From NCBI GenBank assembly GCA_017652345.1, contig JAGCBE010000524.1:1-25284 (forward strand): a stretch of 25,284 nucleotides of DNA, given 5' to 3'. The notes below the pieces were generated by a model that did no database searches, was not told the DNA's origin, and was given only the letters and a program-made list of their open reading frames with translations. Shown piece after piece: positions 7,583 through 14,126 of this stretch (within the stretch, counting starts at the first letter, position 1; the number at the start of each line of letters is the position of its first letter). Made by a program: the position numbers and the translations under genes. The DNA is from Methanobrevibacter sp. GTDB lineage: Archaea; Methanobacteriota; Methanobacteria; Methanobacteriales; Methanobacteriaceae.

Positions 7583-7676
7583 ATAAAAATATCCTCAGAT
7601 ATTACTACCTGAGGATAGAGCTATGTGTGTCATTTACTAGGTTGATAAAATAGATACAATACAAATGATTATATCC
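7583..7676 (-). ncRNA. Candidate small RNA 2 (about 94 nt)
   Basis: Bounded by promoter-like site 4 (+1 at G7676) and a hairpin terminator (9-bp stem, arms 7590-7598 and 7609-7617, 10-nt loop) followed by a T-rich run. It has no coding capacity and is not tRNA-like. Confidence 0.55.
7590..7617 (-). terminator. Terminator of small RNA 2
   Basis: TATCCTCAG/CTGAGGATA stem followed on the minus strand by TTTTTATTG and a further T-run. Confidence 0.7.
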
Positions 7677-7687
7677 ACAAGTATTTA
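7676..7687 (-). promoter_or_regulatory. T4-late-like promoter motif, site 4
   Basis: TAAATACTTGTG preceded by A on the minus strand, following directly on the T-rich tail of the small RNA 1 terminator. Predicted +1 is G7676. Confidence 0.6.
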
Positions 7688-7689
7688 TC

Positions 7690-7773
7690 AAATAAAATAC
7701 CTCTCAACACAAAAGATATTGAGAGGCTAGACAAGACAAGGATTAAACATATGGTAACAACGTACTTTCGTAC
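7690..7773 (-). ncRNA. Candidate small RNA 1 (about 84 nt)
   Basis: Starts at predicted +1 G7773 with the hairpin GTAC-GAAA-GTAC (7762-7773), a GNRA tetraloop beginning on the first nucleotide. It ends with an 8-bp hairpin (CCTCTCAA/TTGAGAGG, 7700-7726) followed by TATTTTATTT. There is no coding capacity. Confidence 0.55.
7700..7726 (-). terminator. Terminator of small RNA 1
   Basis: 8-bp stem, 11-nt loop, and a T-rich but interrupted tail on the minus strand. Confidence 0.6.
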
Positions 7774-7784
7774 ATAGGTATTTA
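7773..7784 (-). promoter_or_regulatory. T4-late-like promoter motif, site 5
   Basis: TAAATACCTATG preceded by G on the minus strand. Predicted +1 G7773 opens a 12-nt GNRA hairpin. It is the first of three sites in the gene-free stretch. Confidence 0.6.
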
Positions 7785-7881
7785 CGTTTATTTTTTAAAA
7801 ATTTACAATATTTTTAACATTAATGCTATACTTATACGTTTAATTAATTAAAACGTGTTTAAACAGCATTTAAATTAAAAA

Positions 7882-7905
7882 TCCCCTAATATTTCTATTA
7901 GGGGA
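7882..7905 (-). terminator. Terminator after the major capsid gene
   Basis: 10-bp stem TCCCCTAATA/TATTAGGGGA with a GAAA tetraloop, followed on the minus strand by TTTTTAATTT, 35 nt after the capsid stop. It closes the head-gene transcript. Between it and the promoter-like site at 7784 I see only AT-rich sequence. Confidence 0.85.
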
Positions 7906-7939
7906 CTTCAGTTGTGCTAAAATGCAAAGAAATCACAAC

Positions 7940-8914
7940 TTATTCTTCGTCATTTACGATAACGCCTTGGAATGCACGACCTGAACATGTGCAAGCACCT
8001 GCCCACAAGATAGCCATAGATGCAACGTCAGAGTTAAATGAATTTACTCTTTCACGTTTGATCATATCGCAATCTACGTGTGGACGAACTGCAATGTAGT
8101 CTGTGTTAATACCATAGCAGTGATCTTCTGGAATTGAACCACCCATTTGGTTGTTCATAGCTTCATCGAATACTACTGGAATACCTTTGAATGATAATTC
8201 TAATGAACCAGCATTGAATTTGCCTGCATCGACGAATCTTTGTTGTGCTGTCAATTCTTTATCGAATGCATTGAACATACCATTGTCAGCTACGATATAG
8301 TCGATTTTGTCTGTGCCACGAGTTGTTCCAACGAACATATCTTGGATAGCATCATACATTTTATCAGAAGTTAAATCGATTTCTGCTGTGTAGTTTGCCC
8401 AGAATTCGTTACCAGTTGTTTGAGGATCAATACCACCAACTGAGTTTGTTGGAGTATCAGCTACGATTTTTTGCAAACCGTCGATTTGGTTAGATTGAGA
8501 ACCGTCTGAATACAAGTCACCAGCCAAACCATTTGCTAATGTTTTACCAGCATTGATAACTTTACGTGCAATCAAATCTTCACGAGTAACTGCATCTGTT
8601 TTTTCCAATTCTTCAGTACGTGTTGCAACGATAGTTGAAGCTGCTTGACGACGTAAGTATTGAGCACGTGTCAAGAATGGATTTGAAGGCAATGTGCCCC
8701 AAGAATCTGCCAATGTGTAACGGATGAATTGACCGTTCATAGCATATTCGATACCTTCTGTTAAGGTAACACCACCACGATCTTTACGAACGCCTTGTTT
8801 GTTTTTCATGAAATCCCACAATTTGGAATGTTTTGTGTAGTTGTCTGCGAAACCTGGTAAATATGCATCTACATATACCGAGTAATCGTCATTAAAGCTT
8901 TGATTCCCTGCCAT
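7940..8914 (-). CDS. Major capsid protein (HK97 fold)
   Basis: 324 aa. The sequence has the character of podovirus HK97-fold capsid proteins: an N-terminal arm (MAGNQSFNDDYSVYVDAYLPG), a long helix around residues 85-130 (RAQYLRRQAASTIVATRTEE), the DKIDYIVADNGMFNAFDKEL segment, then ELSFKGIPVVFDEAMNN and a late beta strand with DYIAVRPHVD. It would form the icosahedral shell. Codon use appears richer in C-ending codons than in its neighbours, as expected of a highly expressed gene. A scaffold-like gene lies upstream with a homing endonuclease between them, and a strong terminator lies downstream. AGGAGA precedes the start. Confidence 0.85.
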   Translation of the reverse strand: MAGNQSFNDDYSVYVDAYLPGFADNYTKHSKLWDFMKNKQGVRKDRGGVTLTEGIEYAMNGQFIRYTLADSWGTLPSNPFLTRAQYLRRQAASTIVATRTEELEKTDAVTREDLIARKVINAGKTLANGLAGDLYSDGSQSNQIDGLQKIVADTPTNSVGGIDPQTTGNEFWANYTAEIDLTSDKMYDAIQDMFVGTTRGTDKIDYIVADNGMFNAFDKELTAQQRFVDAGKFNAGSLELSFKGIPVVFDEAMNNQMGGSIPEDHCYGINTDYIAVRPHVDCDMIKRERVNSFNSDVASMAILWAGACTCSGRAFQGVIVNDEE

Positions 8915-8946
8915 AATAATCTCCTATTGTTTGGCATGGCTCAGAT

Positions 8947-9372
8947 CTACTTATTAGAGTTATCAATCAATCCTTTTGCTTCCCGATACTTTCTCCATCT
9001 TTCTGCTACTCCTGGATTTGGCTTTCCTTTCTTTAGTTCAGTATTTCTTTTACTAACTTCTGGTCTTTTAACACCATACATTGGATTGCCAGCTCCTTGC
9101 ATCCTTAAAGAATGTTCGGGTTTCTTTCTACCTGTAATCGTTGCTCGTTGCTTTTCTATCGATTCTTGGCTTCTTACAATTGATATGCCTTTGCAGTGAC
9201 CTCTTGTATGTTCGCCTCTATCCATAACAACCAGATCTTCAGGTCTCCATTCAAGATATCTTTTTAGATCTGTATGTCTTAATGTTTTGTCCTTATGATG
9301 CATTACTTTTGAAGTATCACCCATAATTCCAAAATATTCACGAGCTTCTTTCCAAGCTTTTCTGTATCCCAT
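8947..9372 (-). CDS. HNH homing endonuclease with NUMOD3 repeats
   Basis: 141 aa. An HNH-type core spans VMHHKDKT (H25, H26) to EDLVVMDRGEHTRGH (residues 45-59, ending in His55 and His59). The C-terminal half has two NUMOD3 DNA-binding motifs, around residues 78-95 and the GNPMYGVKRPE segment (95-118). This is a free-standing homing endonuclease of the kind that inserts between phage structural genes; its site is between scaffold and capsid genes. Its start codon region is locked in a 12-bp inverted repeat (see 9373-9426), with a promoter inside the loop. It needs no virion role. Confidence 0.8.
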   Translation of the reverse strand: MGYRKAWKEAREYFGIMGDTSKVMHHKDKTLRHTDLKRYLEWRPEDLVVMDRGEHTRGHCKGISIVRSQESIEKQRATITGRKKPEHSLRMQGAGNPMYGVKRPEVSKRNTELKKGKPNPGVAERWRKYREAKGLIDNSNK

Positions 9373-9426
9373 AATTAATCCTTTTGGTTGGTTCTAATCA
9401 TCATTATAACTTTGAAAGGATTAATT
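9373..9426 (-). promoter_or_regulatory. RBS-sequestering hairpin upstream of HNH endonuclease
   Basis: Perfect 12-bp inverted repeat, AATTAATCCTTT at 9373-9384 and its complement at 9415-9426, with a 30-nt loop. In the message the right arm is AAAGGATTAATT, containing the ribosome binding site directly next to the start codon. Transcripts entering from the scaffold gene would fold and hide the site. Confidence 0.7.
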
Positions 9427-9431
9427 GATAA
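9403..9431 (-). promoter_or_regulatory. Promoter inside the hairpin loop
   Basis: TTATCA (9426-9431), 17-nt spacer and a consensus TATAAT (9403-9408) on the minus strand. Predicted start near 9396 lies downstream of the left arm, so this transcript would lack the sequestering strand. The -35 element is weak. Confidence 0.45.
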
Positions 9432-9457
9432 CTCTTTTTTCGATCGTTGCCTTATTG

Positions 9458-10594
9458 TTAATCGTTATTTCTTAGATCTTGAACAGCTTTTCTTAAATCT
9501 CTTAAAGATTTACCCATGCTGTTTGGATCATACTTAAAGTTATTAGTTGTAGTTTCAGAAGTATTAGAAGAAGGAGTCGATTTTAAAGATGTAGCCTGTA
9601 TTTTCTTTTCAATATTAACTTTAGGTTCATCTTTAGGAGCAGACTTAGCATTTTTGTAATTCTGATAGAATTTGTAAGCGTTTTCTAAAGCTTCAACGTA
9701 GGTTTTATCACCTTCCATTGACTCTAATTGAACTAATCTTACTAATTCTGGATCATTTTGCAAAGCTACTGCTTCAGGATGTGCTTCAAAGAATTGTTCA
9801 ACTGCTTCTTGTTTTTCAGCTAAATCTTTATCTTCATTAGATAATTCACGATAAGCATCTAAACGAGCCTGTTGTTTTCTAGCAGCACTTTCTCTGATTT
9901 GATAGTCTACTTTTGATCTTTCCTCAAAACTTCTAGGTTGAGTTACTTGTTCTTGAGTTAAACCATAACGTTGCATAATAGTATTAATTAAAGTAATAGG
10001 ATCTCTTACTTGTAATTGAGTGCCAATTGTTTGATTTAAAACTTGATCCGGATTATCTTCAACAGCTTGCACCCAAGATACTACATTTGCTATAACTTGA
10101 TCTTCAGATATATTAGCACTTTTAGCCGTATTTTTAATATAAGCTCTGCTTTCACCCAAAGTCTCATTACGTTTGTTTTCTCTTGAAATTTGTTCTTTGT
10201 ACTTTTCTGCGAATCTATCAGCATCTGTTGCTAATTTATTTAGTGAAGTCTTAACTTGTTCGGGTAACTTCTTCCATTCTTTAACTACGTCTAGTCCGAT
10301 GGATTTAGGTATATGATTAGTGTTAGCAAATTCTTTTAGTTGTTCTTCTGATAATTCTTCATCATCATTGTGTTCATCAGTTTTTGGATCAGTAACAGCT
10401 TTTTCATCTGTTGATGAATCAGTCTTTTCTTCGGATTCCGTTGTTTTGGTTTCCTCAGTGGCTTTTTCATCTGTTTTTGATTCAACTGAAGGATCAACAG
10501 CTGTATTATCTGTTTTTTCTTCAACTTGTTCATTTTTTTCTTTTTCAGTAGCTTTAATTTCAGCTACCTTATCCATTAATTCATTGACATTCAT
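9458..10594 (-). CDS. Putative capsid scaffolding protein
   Basis: 378 aa. The first 100 residues are a low-complexity acidic stretch full of E, K, T, S and D (for example KATEETKTTESEEKTDSSTD). A long helical region of coiled-coil character follows (residues 105-300, rich in E, Q, K and A), and the C-terminal 40 residues are basic (SMGKSLRDLRKAVQDLR). Acidic N-terminus, helical body and basic C-terminus, directly before the capsid gene, is the usual arrangement of podovirus scaffold proteins, where the basic tail binds the shell. No protease motif is seen. AAGGAAG precedes the start, which overlaps a possible 16-codon ORF. Confidence 0.75.
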   Translation of the reverse strand: MNVNELMDKVAEIKATEKEKNEQVEEKTDNTAVDPSVESKTDEKATEETKTTESEEKTDSSTDEKAVTDPKTDEHNDDEELSEEQLKEFANTNHIPKSIGLDVVKEWKKLPEQVKTSLNKLATDADRFAEKYKEQISRENKRNETLGESRAYIKNTAKSANISEDQVIANVVSWVQAVEDNPDQVLNQTIGTQLQVRDPITLINTIMQRYGLTQEQVTQPRSFEERSKVDYQIRESAARKQQARLDAYRELSNEDKDLAEKQEAVEQFFEAHPEAVALQNDPELVRLVQLESMEGDKTYVEALENAYKFYQNYKNAKSAPKDEPKVNIEKKIQATSLKSTPSSNTSETTTNNFKYDPNSMGKSLRDLRKAVQDLRNND

Positions 10595-10641
10595 GTTATC
10601 TTCCTTATGTTCAAAACATTTTTGTTCAGTTCATTTTCCAT
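10591..10641 (-). CDS. Possible 16-aa leader peptide before scaffold gene
   Basis: A short ORF, MENELNKNVLNIRKIT, has its own AAAGGA 9 nt upstream, and its stop overlaps the scaffold start as ATGA. This arrangement typically couples translation. The ORF is very short and may be coincidence. Confidence 0.3.
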   Translation of the reverse strand: MENELNKNVLNIRKIT

Positions 10642-10665
10642 AACAAAAAATCCTTTGTAAAACTT

Positions 10666-10740
10666 TTAAGAGGTAGATAAAAGCATATACAAAGGAAGAA
10701 TTTAATGCTATAGGAAAATAGATGGCAATCTACCTCTTAA
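10666..10740. repeat. 13-bp inverted repeat between sigma-like and scaffold genes
   Basis: TTAAGAGGTAGAT at 10666-10678 and its exact complement at 10728-10740, separated by 49 nt. It fills most of the 175-nt gap. On the minus strand it is followed by AAAGTTTTACAAAGGA, not a clean T-run, so it may be a processing or regulatory hairpin and not a terminator. Confidence 0.6.
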
Positions 10741-10769
10741 CAATAAGTTACAAAAACATGAACTTGGAA

Positions 10770-11255
10770 TTAACTTTGATTTCTGCGTTTCATGCTTTCT
10801 GAAATCTTTTTTCTGGTTTCCTCTGAGTGTTTCCTACCATACATAGGATTACGTTCACCACTTCTACCACGAAGCTTATTCATAAACACTCCATTGTAGT
10901 ATTTTATCTGATCATCACTCATCCAATCATCATTTTGAGCTTCAATTGAATATCTTAACATTCTTTCATCGATTTCATGTTTCATATCACTTACTGTAAT
11001 TTGAATCATTTTTCGATGAATACACTTCTGAAAGTAATTGTAAGGTGATGGATTATCTAAATTAAATTTCTTGTAGATTGTTAAAAGATATAATAGTAAA
11101 TCTTGTTGTAAATCTTCTTTATGTGCATAATTAAATCTAAATTTAAAGATTTCAGTTTGAATCATTAAACTAAAATACATACAAAGTGTTTCTGTAGGAT
11201 TAATCTGACTTAATCTTAATTCACATAAAAATTCATTATTTGGAATATATGCCAT
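10770..11255 (-). CDS. gp55/sigma70 region 2-like factor with C-terminal NUMOD3
   Basis: 161 aa. Residues 45-90 (HKEDLQQDLLLYLLTIYKKF, then NPSPYNYFQKCIHRKMIQ) follow the pattern of sigma70 region 2, in which an acidic ED-L-x-Q helix is followed by K-F and an aromatic Y-x-x-x-C-I-x-R helix. By eye the closest relative I can recall is the T4 late sigma factor gp55, where NPHAYITQACFNAFVQ occupies the same place. Such factors bind core RNA polymerase and read the TATAAATA late promoter. Residues 132-157 (GERNPMYGRKHSEETRKKI) are a NUMOD3 motif, normally found in homing endonucleases. The start has GGAG, 10 nt after predicted +1 of promoter-like site 6. I see no nuclease residues. An alternative is an unrelated small DNA-binding protein. 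Confidence 0.55.
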   Translation of the reverse strand: MAYIPNNEFLCELRLSQINPTETLCMYFSLMIQTEIFKFRFNYAHKEDLQQDLLLYLLTIYKKFNLDNPSPYNYFQKCIHRKMIQITVSDMKHEIDERMLRYSIEAQNDDWMSDDQIKYYNGVFMNKLRGRSGERNPMYGRKHSEETRKKISESMKRRNQS

Positions 11256-11264
11256 CTATTTCTC

Positions 11265-11276
11265 CATATGTATTTA
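11265..11276 (-). promoter_or_regulatory. T4-late-like promoter motif, site 6 (sigma-like gene)
   Basis: TAAATACATATG preceded by G on the minus strand. Predicted +1 G11265 begins the leader GGAGAAATAG directly before the start codon at 11255. Confidence 0.6.
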
Positions 11277-11277
11277 C

Positions 11278-11937
11278 TCAGACTTTGCTATCTTCCGCTG
11301 CAATGTAGATAGGAGGTGTAGCATATGTATTATGATTTTCATCTAAAGTTCTATTCTTTTGATATAATTGATATGCTTCTAGTTTCTTCATGTCTAATTC
11401 AATTTGCTGCTTTTCAATGTCAATCTTCTTCATTGCATGACTTGTTTTTTGTAATGTGTCCATCACTTTTATTATTTGATCATTGTCAAAGTTGTCTAAA
11501 TTTGAATAAACTTTTCTAATAACTTGTAATAAAACAGCATCAACTTCACCTGCTAATGCAGCTGGATTCTTAATAAATCTTTCAATATGAAGAGATTTTA
11601 CATAAGCTTTAGCATCTTTTTTAGTAAGTTTTTTAGGTTTTTCTTCAACGATTTCTGGTTCTACTTTAACAGAAGCTTCACCTTTAATCTTTTTATCAAT
11701 AGATTCTCTAACTTCATTTGGAATTTTATGATGTAAGAAAAAATGACATTCTTTACATAATAATACTAAATTATTAATGTTATCTGCATCATAAGGTTCT
11801 GATTTATCATAGTGATGCACTTGCAAATCATGATTACAACCACATAAACGACAAACTTTATCACGTTCATGTACTTGTTTTACACGATTTTTCCAGTGTT
11901 CCGTTCTACGATACTTAATTCTTGATTTAACGTTCAT
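11278..11937 (-). CDS. Zinc-binding HNH endonuclease with helical C-terminal domain
   Basis: 219 aa. Residues 20-75 are a classic HNH fold of the zinc type: CRLCGC, then LQVHHYDKS, NINNLVLLCKECHFFLHH. The rest is lysine-rich (about 85-110), then helical (LTKKDAKAYVKSLHIERF...KIDIEKQQIELDMKKL). HNH proteins encoded beside terminase are often needed for DNA cleavage at packaging in HK97-type phages, and its place right after the large terminase fits that. The helical C-terminal domain could act as a small terminase; no other candidate is seen nearby. A homing endonuclease is the alternative. AAGGAAAACAG precedes the start, and promoter-like site 7 lies 14 nt upstream. Confidence 0.75.
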   Translation of the reverse strand: MNVKSRIKYRRTEHWKNRVKQVHERDKVCRLCGCNHDLQVHHYDKSEPYDADNINNLVLLCKECHFFLHHKIPNEVRESIDKKIKGEASVKVEPEIVEEKPKKLTKKDAKAYVKSLHIERFIKNPAALAGEVDAVLLQVIRKVYSNLDNFDNDQIIKVMDTLQKTSHAMKKIDIEKQQIELDMKKLEAYQLYQKNRTLDENHNTYATPPIYIAAEDSKV

Positions 11938-11950
11938 CTGTTTTCCTTAG

Positions 11951-11962
11951 CATTAGTATTTA
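11951..11962 (-). promoter_or_regulatory. T4-late-like promoter motif, site 7
   Basis: TAAATACTAATG preceded by A on the minus strand, in the 27-nt gap between terminase and HNH genes. Predicted +1 is G11951 with a 14-nt leader containing AAGGAAA. Confidence 0.6.
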
Positions 11963-11964
11963 TC

Positions 11965-13491
11965 CTACTCATTAACCACTCTTGACAAATCAAATCCAGG
12001 AGACAAAACCATTTCTAAGTCTTTATCAATTGCTTTTTCAATTAATTTATTAGCTTCTTGTTCGTATCTCTTCTTTAATTCTTCATCAGTTAAGTATTCT
12101 TTTGGATCAATCCATTTCTTAATACCTGTAATCATGTAAATGAAAGCTGATGTACCGTGAGAAAATTCATCGTGTTCCATTTGAGCTTTATCAAATTGAT
12201 AGTTTTCTTTATCATGTTTCCAAGTAGCATTTGAAACACATTCCCATAATCTTCCTGTTGTTTCTTCATTAAATCTGCAATTTTGAAGATTATCTCTAGC
12301 TAAATCAATCTGGTTCATTTGACGCATTTTTGGAGCAATTAATACTTCAAATCCATCTTCTTCTGCTCTAGCACGTCTAGTAGTACCACCACCCCATTCA
12401 GTTACTTCACCATCATGAGGGAATATTATTCTTTTAACATATGGATGTTTGTTTTTAATCCAATCAGAATAAAATGGCCAAGTTTTTTGAGTTTGTTCTA
12501 AATAATCTAAAATATACCATTTATTATTGATATATTGAAAGATGATTAAAGATGTAGCATCACTATGACCAATATCAAATACAGCAAATGTTTCATAAGA
12601 AGGATTTCTTTTAAACTTTCCAATTTGATGAAGTTTCATTGTAATTTCATTAGAAAATATACCACCATCAACAATATCACTAAATTCTCCATGTAAGAAT
12701 CGTTGTTGTTGAGATTTAGGTAATCTAGTTAATCTAATAATGAAATCTTCAGGAATATTCTCAATATTATCGATTGGATTCAATTGACAATGGAAATATT
12801 CATTTTCATACAATTTAACAGTAGTATCTAATGGATTGATTAGTTGAAAGTATTCTTTGTAAATCCAACTTGATTTAGAAGGTGGATTGCAAATGTCTAT
12901 TTCTAATAACTTTCCTTCTTTTCCAGTTTTATGATGATAACATTTTTGAGCTAAACGAGTTCTTAATTTCTGAACTGATACATAATTACACATATTACAT
13001 TCATCAATTAAGATTGTCATATATTCAGTACCTAATAACTTTTCAACATCTTTTGCGTTTCCAATACCTTTAAAAACTATCATTGAACCATTTGGAAATG
13101 TAAATGTACTGGTTCCCCAGTTCATTCCAATCTTGTTTTCAGCATCTTTTTTATTAGTTTTAGCAAATAATGGATATAATGATGGATATTTTAAACGTAA
13201 TAATTTAGGAAATGTATCTTCTAACATAGAAGATCTTACAGCTGAGAATGTATCACGAGCTATTAAATGTCTACTTCCTGGATATAATAATGCTCGAACA
13301 ATTACCTTATTAGTTGCTCTAAAAGTCTTACTTGAACGAGCACCACCATATAATAATATGTTTCTAACAGTATTATCTGATTCAAATGCTTTATTGATAG
13401 AATTAAATCTCTCAAACTTTGAATCTAATTGTTCTTGAGTAATAATTCCATCTTTAATAAGTTTAGCTATGAATGGTGTTATGTCTGACAT
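11965..13491 (-). CDS. terL: Terminase large subunit
   Basis: 508 aa. The ATPase domain has Walker A GGARSSKT (residues 49-56) and Walker B TILIDEC with D163 and E164. The nuclease domain has acidic residues at FAVFDIGHSD (D306, D311) and IIFPHDGE (D360), followed by the basic stretch TRRARAEEDGFE. It powers DNA packaging through the portal and cuts the concatemer. Length is normal for the family. Its start overlaps the end of the GNAT-like gene by 29 nt. The gene usually sits beside portal, but no portal gene follows here. Confidence 0.93.
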   Translation of the reverse strand: MSDITPFIAKLIKDGIITQEQLDSKFERFNSINKAFESDNTVRNILLYGGARSSKTFRATNKVIVRALLYPGSRHLIARDTFSAVRSSMLEDTFPKLLRLKYPSLYPLFAKTNKKDAENKIGMNWGTSTFTFPNGSMIVFKGIGNAKDVEKLLGTEYMTILIDECNMCNYVSVQKLRTRLAQKCYHHKTGKEGKLLEIDICNPPSKSSWIYKEYFQLINPLDTTVKLYENEYFHCQLNPIDNIENIPEDFIIRLTRLPKSQQQRFLHGEFSDIVDGGIFSNEITMKLHQIGKFKRNPSYETFAVFDIGHSDATSLIIFQYINNKWYILDYLEQTQKTWPFYSDWIKNKHPYVKRIIFPHDGEVTEWGGGTTRRARAEEDGFEVLIAPKMRQMNQIDLARDNLQNCRFNEETTGRLWECVSNATWKHDKENYQFDKAQMEHDEFSHGTSAFIYMITGIKKWIDPKEYLTDEELKKRYEQEANKLIEKAIDKDLEMVLSPGFDLSRVVNE

Positions 13492-13906
13492 TTAATCTAT
13501 TATTCTCCCATTCATCTTTGAATAAACTGAAAATAACGAAATCAGTACCATCTTTAAAATATTTTCTGTAACAACCATCATTACTAAAACCAATCTGTCT
13601 CATAAATTTTAAAGATTTAACATTGTCAGATTTAACAAATGCTCTAATTACATCTTTTTTAGTGAAACAATAATCTAATATTTCAGTAATAAATGATCTT
13701 GTGAATACACTCTTATCAAGACAGGTATGATCAAATATAAGATAATCATAGTTCTTGTAAACTAATGAACAAATATATCTGACCATATTGTCTTTAGTGT
13801 CTATTATTAATTCGTCAGTTTCAGTAGGTTGAGGAAACATACTTTCTTTAAGTATTTTCCAGCAATCAGCATATGTTTTTGAAAATTCAGTTAAATGTTT
13901 AATCAT
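13463..13906 (-). CDS. GNAT-like acetyltransferase-fold protein
   Basis: 147 aa from the ATG at 13906, chosen because GAAGG precedes it and because it overlaps the end of the GroES-like gene by 8 nt. The C-terminal segment RAFVKSDNVKSLKFMRQIGFSNDGCYRKYF (residues about 102-131) matches the last conserved part of GNAT folds, where N-x-x-S/A-x-x-x-x-x-x-x-GF-x-x-x-G recurs. Many podoviruses encode such a protein just before terminase. The acetyl-CoA loop (Q/R-x-x-G-x-G/A) is not evident, so activity is uncertain. Confidence 0.6.
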   Translation of the reverse strand: MIKHLTEFSKTYADCWKILKESMFPQPTETDELIIDTKDNMVRYICSLVYKNYDYLIFDHTCLDKSVFTRSFITEILDYCFTKKDVIRAFVKSDNVKSLKFMRQIGFSNDGCYRKYFKDGTDFVIFSLFKDEWENNRLNVRHNTIHS

Positions 13907-14126
13907 TTCCTTCAACAAACAATGCATCTTCTTCAAAGATATATGATAATTCTAAGTCAATTATACGATTGTTTTTCTTGTAGAAATAAACAATATCTTT
14001 TGGTTCAATACCTTTTACTTCAGGACCAACACTAACAACAGTGCCTTTTGATAATTCAGATACTGAAATTTCATTTTCTTCTTTAATTTCTTTAATAATA
14101 ACTAAATCTTTTAATGGTTTAAGCAT
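13899..14126 (-). CDS. GroES-like co-chaperonin, short
   Basis: 75 aa, against about 97 in bacterial GroES. The start LKPLKDLVIIKEIKEE matches the GroES opening, and KGTVVSVGPEVKGIEPKDIVYFYK matches the conserved GEVLAVGxG...VKVGDxVxF core; the end, EDALFVEGND, matches the last strand. The mobile loop, which carries the GGIVL-type GroEL contact, is shortened to about EENEISVSELS. It would cap a chaperonin ring, most simply the phage GroEL-like protein encoded about 1.2 kb upstream. Its start overlaps the previous stop as TAATG. Confidence 0.8.
   Translation of the reverse strand: MLKPLKDLVIIKEIKEENEISVSELSKGTVVSVGPEVKGIEPKDIVYFYKKNNRIIDLELSYIFEEDALFVEGND

Noticed and set aside
10320..10643. 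Plus-strand ORF of 107 codons
   Set aside because: Serine/valine-rich shadow of the acidic low-complexity part of the scaffold gene, without ribosome binding site.
10770..11255. Plain homing endonuclease
   Set aside because: It has the NUMOD3 tail but no HNH or GIY-YIG residues; the main body fits sigma region 2 better.
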